Shown in pieces: positions 13,801-13,927 of a DNA stretch of 13,927 nt. Origin of the DNA: JBGPIT01 sp041485125 (GTDB lineage Bacteria > Desulfobacterota > Binatia > UTPRO1); the NCBI GenBank assembly GCA_041485125.1, contig JBGPIT010000092.1:1-13927 (forward strand), written 5' to 3'. Each line of letters begins with the position of its first letter. The first letter of the stretch is position 1. Made by a program: the position numbers and the translations under genes. Under the pieces are notes generated by a model. It did not search any database. It saw only the letters and a program-made list of their open reading frames with translations, and had not been told where the DNA came from.

Positions 13801-13927
13801 GCCAGCCGACGGGAATGCCGACGCAATCTTCCGCACGCGTGCATCGACGACGACATACAGGCTTCCGTCGGGAGCAACGGCAAGGCCTTCCGGATCGCGC
13901 AGGTTCGCCGCTACCGCTGGGCCACCA
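10858..13927 (-). CDS. NHL/YD-repeat Rhs protein with cysteine-rich C-terminal tip (partial, 5' end off the right edge)
   Basis: The frame is open from the right edge to TAG at 10858: 1022 residues are visible. Residues 1-60 look like an NHL-type beta-propeller blade (LRDPEGLAVAPDGSLYVV). YD repeats follow from about residue 60 (YDVAGRLASVSDRDGNTT, YDPLGRLASDEDPN, YDAAGRLQDV, YDGNGNRLTAPG, YDILGNLRAVTLPNG). The Rhs core spans about 843-942 (HIGSPNLVVD, EYDEFGNV, FGARDYEPKIGRWTAKDPI, NLYGYALQDPINFSDPDGLD). Such repeats build a hollow shell around the C-terminal part; NHL followed by YD is also the order in teneurins. The variable tip is residues 943-1022 with nine cysteines. Rhs proteins act in contact-dependent killing, secretion or surface functions. 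The GTG at 13836 is not the true start because the NHL sequence runs upstream of it. No signal or T6SS PAAR region is in view. Confidence 0.92.
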   Translation of the reverse strand, partial: GGPAVAANLRDPEGLAVAPDGSLYVVVDARVRKIASAFPSAGDGDIIMPSEDGGEIYRFDKLGRHVSTRDGLTGSLRESFGYDVAGRLASVSDRDGNTTSVERDGNGNPLAIVAPGTQRTTLGLDVHGYGYVSTITNDAAESIVADFVSSGLMNTWQTARGYISTFAYDPLGRLASDEDPNHDARTLIRTVDDNLGYAVTVASPLNRISSYQVQHLSSGVAHLVNTDPSGLTRTTDASLSGSRVATYPDGAVDAYSSLPEQRFGMLAPIFSVTRTTPLGLMSTRTVTRDETVDPNDTLVLTSAHHVTSINGRPFTLDYAGAPARTLTYTSPAGRQRVITLNAQGHVIADAPADLATTTLTYGTAFPGSLDAVTQGSGSTARTYTLHYDPQRRPDIVTDPLARQALLAYDAADRVTTLTIPGGRVVGVTYDATGNVTSVTPPGQPAHAFGYTPVDLKSAYTPPVVPGTGATTYIYNGDRQLELVTRPNGQTIDPAYDATTGRVATLTVPDGVYTYSYYPAGALPPAAPGALSSITMTVPLTSALAFACDGALPTTTTWSGPVEGSVSRTYDNDFRVASTSVNGANAVSATYDADSPLTQAGALTLERNGPQGLVSKLTVGQVEEMRTYTSFGELATATATFNGAALLSLTYPTRDALGRITTQTKSVSGAPTSTLAYGYDAAGRLQDVTRDGVPVAPSPAYTYDGNGNRLTAPGLSGTPVYDAQDRLRVYGAATYDYTANGALLQKTVGSAVTEYTYDILGNLRAVTLPNGTLIEYVIDAMRRRVGKRVNGTLVQAWLYDGQLRPIAELDASGAVASRFVYGTGTNIPDYMTKNGATYRIIADHIGSPNLVVDATTGTIAQRMEYDEFGNVIVDTQPGFQPFGFAGGLYDADTGFVHFGARDYEPKIGRWTAKDPIRFDGGDPNLYGYALQDPINFSDPDGLDMTDCVVAVARCGKCVEAGRECQKRHSDPVACQDRGENPGPSVTAHIMQECFQKNPACSDDCGPALLNCTRIKPPKVTSEW
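10861..11100 (-). other. Cysteine-rich variable tip of the Rhs protein with duplicated four-Cys module
   Basis: The 80 residues after DPDGLD carry nine cysteines, at tip positions 4, 11, 14, 21, 31, 50, 57, 61 and 68. Eight of them form two copies of C-X6-C-X2/3-C-X6-C (4-21 and 50-68), a spacing that suits two disulfide-pinned helical hairpins. The tip is shorter than most Rhs toxin domains, and no nuclease, deaminase or other toxin signature is visible. Confidence 0.6.

Overview
The window is about 13.9 kb of DNA that is mostly GC-rich, with strong G/C preference at third codon positions. It looks like the chromosome of a Gram-negative bacterium with type IV pili, because a PilX-type minor pilin with a probable sigma-54 promoter sits at the left edge. 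The gene mix (pilin, Nramp-like transporter, RhlE-type helicase, Hsp20, luciferase-like monooxygenase, natural-product tailoring enzymes, Rhs/YD protein) suggests a deltaproteobacterial-type lineage such as Desulfobacterota, Binatota or Myxococcota. That placement is inference only. I saw no tRNA, rRNA, CRISPR array or transposase.

Left part (1-4315): a partial pilX-like gene (minus) lies upstream of an Nramp-like metal transporter gene (minus). The transporter gene has a recognisable promoter about 220 bp before its start and an apparently structured leader of about 215 nt. Divergent from it is a DEAD-box RNA helicase gene (plus) with a short arginine-rich repeat tail, followed by a strong hairpin. 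A 23-codon mini-ORF and a small heat-shock protein gene then overlap at ATGA.

Middle part (4329-9913): five enzyme genes of tailoring type are interleaved on both strands. They are a luciferase-like flavin monooxygenase (minus), a divergent SAM O-methyltransferase of the COMT/ASMT type (plus), an ATP-grasp enzyme (minus) convergent with it, and then a class I methyltransferase and a GT1-type glycosyltransferase (plus) coupled by an ATGA overlap. Together they resemble part of a small-molecule or glycoconjugate tailoring locus with no visible core synthase. The ATP-grasp gene has no good start codon in frame and may be frameshifted near its 5' end.

Right part (9914-13927): base composition drops visibly and all genes are on the minus strand. 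A large NHL plus YD-repeat (Rhs, teneurin-like) gene runs off the right edge. Its last 80 residues form a cysteine-rich tip with a duplicated C-X6-C-X2/3-C-X6-C module. Downstream are a membrane-anchored TPR-like protein gene and a 36-residue single-span membrane protein gene. Between those two lies a 51-bp relic matching the middle of the rhs gene at 47/51 positions, with three of the four differences synonymous. This points to rhs turnover or recombination at the site.
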